From positions 1 to 64,000 of the forward strand of contig JBCBGF010000006.1 of assembly GCA_038526915.1 (NCBI GenBank): a stretch of 64,000 bases of DNA, read 5' to 3'. The DNA comes from JBCBGF01 sp038526915. GTDB lineage: Bacteria > Pseudomonadota > Alphaproteobacteria > Rhodobacterales > Rhodobacteraceae. Made by a program: the position numbers and the translations under genes. Below, piece by piece: positions 62,698 through 64,000 of the stretch. Numbering within the stretch: position 1 is the first letter of the stretch; the number at the start of each line of letters is the position of its first letter. The notes beneath the pieces were generated by a model. It saw only the letters and a list, made by a program, of their open reading frames with translations. It had not been told where the DNA came from and made no database searches.

Positions 62698-64000
62698 GTG
62701 CTTTATACAAAGATCCCCCCGCTCCCACGTGACCGCACGGTTGAAGACCGGCCTGACGGTCCTTACGCTGTGGCAGCGCAGGACGATGTAGTGCGCGGTC
62801 GTCGCCCGAGCGCGGGGTTCGATGTGAGCGAAGAAGACAAGGCAGCGGCACAGAGCCGTCTGAGCACGCCATCGCTTGCCGTGCGGGTGGCGGCGATGAT
62901 CTCGCTTGCGCTTCTACCCATCGGCCTGATGGCGGTGGTGCAGTCGCTGCAATCGCTGGACCGGGCGCAAACCTCGCACCGGGAGACGTTGAGCGCGCAG
63001 ACCTTTCAGGCCGCGCTGCCAGAGGGTGAGGCGATTGTCGGGGCCTTCAACCTGGCGCGCGGGCTGGCGCATGCAATCCCTCACTTGATCACATCGCCCG
63101 ATGCGTGCCGCGCGGCGATGCAAAGCGCGATTGCGGGGGATAGCCGGATCACCTTCATCGGCTTTGTCGACACGTCCCAGACCACCTCGTGCAACAGCAC
63201 GGGCCGGGTCCTCGATTTCTCGGGCAACCCGCAGACGGACCGGGCCTTTGTGGCCGGGGTTCGGGATATCTCGTTCAACCCCGCCGCGTCGGAATCGCAG
63301 ACCGCCGTGATGATTGTCAGCGAACCGGTGCGGGATGCGGAAGATGCGCTTTTGGGGTTTGTGACGCTGTCGGTGCCGTCGACGCCGTTGGAACAGGTTC
63401 GCGCCGTGAGCGATATCGATGAGGCTGTGACACTTGTCACCTTCAACGGCATGGGCGAGATCTTGACGAGCGATCTGCCGCGCGAGGCCGTGGCGGATGT
63501 CCTGCCGGACGATACGACGTTGGACAGTCTGGTGGGCGACGGGCAGCGTGTGTTCACCGCCGAAAGCGCCGACGGCACGTTGCGCGATTTCGCGCTGGTC
63601 CCGATCATGCCGGGCAAGGCCTATGCGTTAGGTAGTTGGATTGCGCCGACTTCTGGCGCGATGGGCGGGGCGTTCGTGGCCTCTTCGGTGCTGTTTCCGC
63701 TTCTGATGTGGGCGGCAAGTGTCGTCGTCGCGATCCTGGCGCTGCGGCGTCTTGTGCTGGAGCCTGTGCGCGTTCTGCGGATGCGGATGCGCAGTTTTGC
63801 CGATGGGCGCCGTGTGACGGGCAGCCAGTCGATGGCCGTCGCCCCGCGCGAGCTGCGCGAGATCGGCGAGACGTTTGAGCGGATGGCCTATCAGATTTCG
63901 CGGGACGAGGCGGAGCTTGAGGACAAGGTGCATGAACGCGAGATGCTGCTGCGTGAGGTGCATCACCGCGTGAAAAACAACCTGCAACTGATGTCATCGA
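62698..64000 (+). CDS. membrane HWE/HisKA_2 sensor kinase, PhyK-like (truncated by the window)
   Basis: At least 434 aa are visible, continuing beyond 64000. A cytoplasmic N-terminus of about 60 residues precedes TM1 (about 61-82). A periplasmic sensor of about 235 residues follows with two cysteines (DACRA, TSCNS), then TM2 (about 321-348), a HAMP-like linker (RRLVLEPVRVLRMRMRSF) and the phosphoacceptor helix LLREVHHRVKNNLQLMSS. The HHRVKNN box is typical of kinases that phosphorylate PhyR. GTG 62698 has GAGGGG upstream. It is cotranscribed with the NepR-like gene under an EcfG promoter. Confidence 0.87.
   Translation, partial: MLYTKIPPLPRDRTVEDRPDGPYAVAAQDDVVRGRRPSAGFDVSEEDKAAAQSRLSTPSLAVRVAAMISLALLPIGLMAVVQSLQSLDRAQTSHRETLSAQTFQAALPEGEAIVGAFNLARGLAHAIPHLITSPDACRAAMQSAIAGDSRITFIGFVDTSQTTSCNSTGRVLDFSGNPQTDRAFVAGVRDISFNPAASESQTAVMIVSEPVRDAEDALLGFVTLSVPSTPLEQVRAVSDIDEAVTLVTFNGMGEILTSDLPREAVADVLPDDTTLDSLVGDGQRVFTAESADGTLRDFALVPIMPGKAYALGSWIAPTSGAMGGAFVASSVLFPLLMWAASVVVAILALRRLVLEPVRVLRMRMRSFADGRRVTGSQSMAVAPRELREIGETFERMAYQISRDEAELEDKVHEREMLLREVHHRVKNNLQLMSS

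Noticed and set aside
1..64000. Search for CRISPR arrays, rRNA genes and complete insertion sequences
   Set aside because: No regularly spaced direct repeats, rRNA-like sequence or transposase with terminal inverted repeats was seen.

Overview
The window comes from an alphaproteobacterial chromosome, almost certainly a member of the Rhodobacteraceae (Roseobacter group). The evidence is the high-GC coding sequence, the hisB-hisH-hisA-hisF-hisE arrangement, the EcfG/NepR/PhyR general stress system and the many small stress-protein families typical of that group. No ribosomal operon, CRISPR array or complete insertion sequence is visible.

Region 1 (1-12.6 kb) looks like stable core genome. It holds a partial PDZ protease, tRNA-Tyr, a 2'-O-RNA methyltransferase, a histidine biosynthesis cluster interrupted by small opposite-strand genes, and an mlaE-mlaF-mlaD-lipoprotein outer-membrane lipid transport operon. 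Region 2 (12.7-14.6 kb) is an integration scar: the 3' end of a tRNA-Gly gene followed by a tyrosine integrase.

Region 3 (14.6-29.2 kb) and region 5 (47.7-64 kb) together form a dense general-stress-response (GSR) locus. The core ecfG-nepR and phyR genes are at 27-28.6 kb. A second complete PhyR is at 56 kb, and a NepR-like peptide followed by a HWE-type sensor kinase is at 62.5 kb. By eye I find about 21 copies of the EcfG-type promoter GGAAC-N16/17-(C/T)GTT, nearly all directly upstream of a gene start and several arranged back to back. They precede genes for an AI-2E-type transporter, an entericidin, a DUF883 protein, a DUF1328 protein, a holin-like operon, a YihY/BrkB protein, CsbD, a Rho-N/Tudor/amidotransferase operon, a PRC-barrel protein, Dps, topoisomerase IB, trehalose-6-phosphate phosphatase and the regulators themselves. 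One such promoter precedes no protein gene but is followed about 100 nt later by a strong intrinsic terminator, which suggests an unannotated stress-induced small RNA near 50.8-50.9 kb.

Region 4 (29.3-47.6 kb) is an accessory block of mixed composition in which I see no EcfG promoter. It holds a stand-alone DnaB-like ATPase, two alpha/beta hydrolases and a multicopper oxidase/ferric-reductase locus with its own two-component system. That locus carries two identical-architecture palindromes (CTTACA-N4-TGTAAG), each about 65 bp upstream of a transcription unit. The block also contains a WYL/SRPBCC pair, two paralogous multi-membrane proteins (one coupled to a LytTR regulator, one to a TetR-controlled ABA4-like protein), an outer-membrane barrel and a fasciclin protein. 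The block appears to split the stress locus in two.
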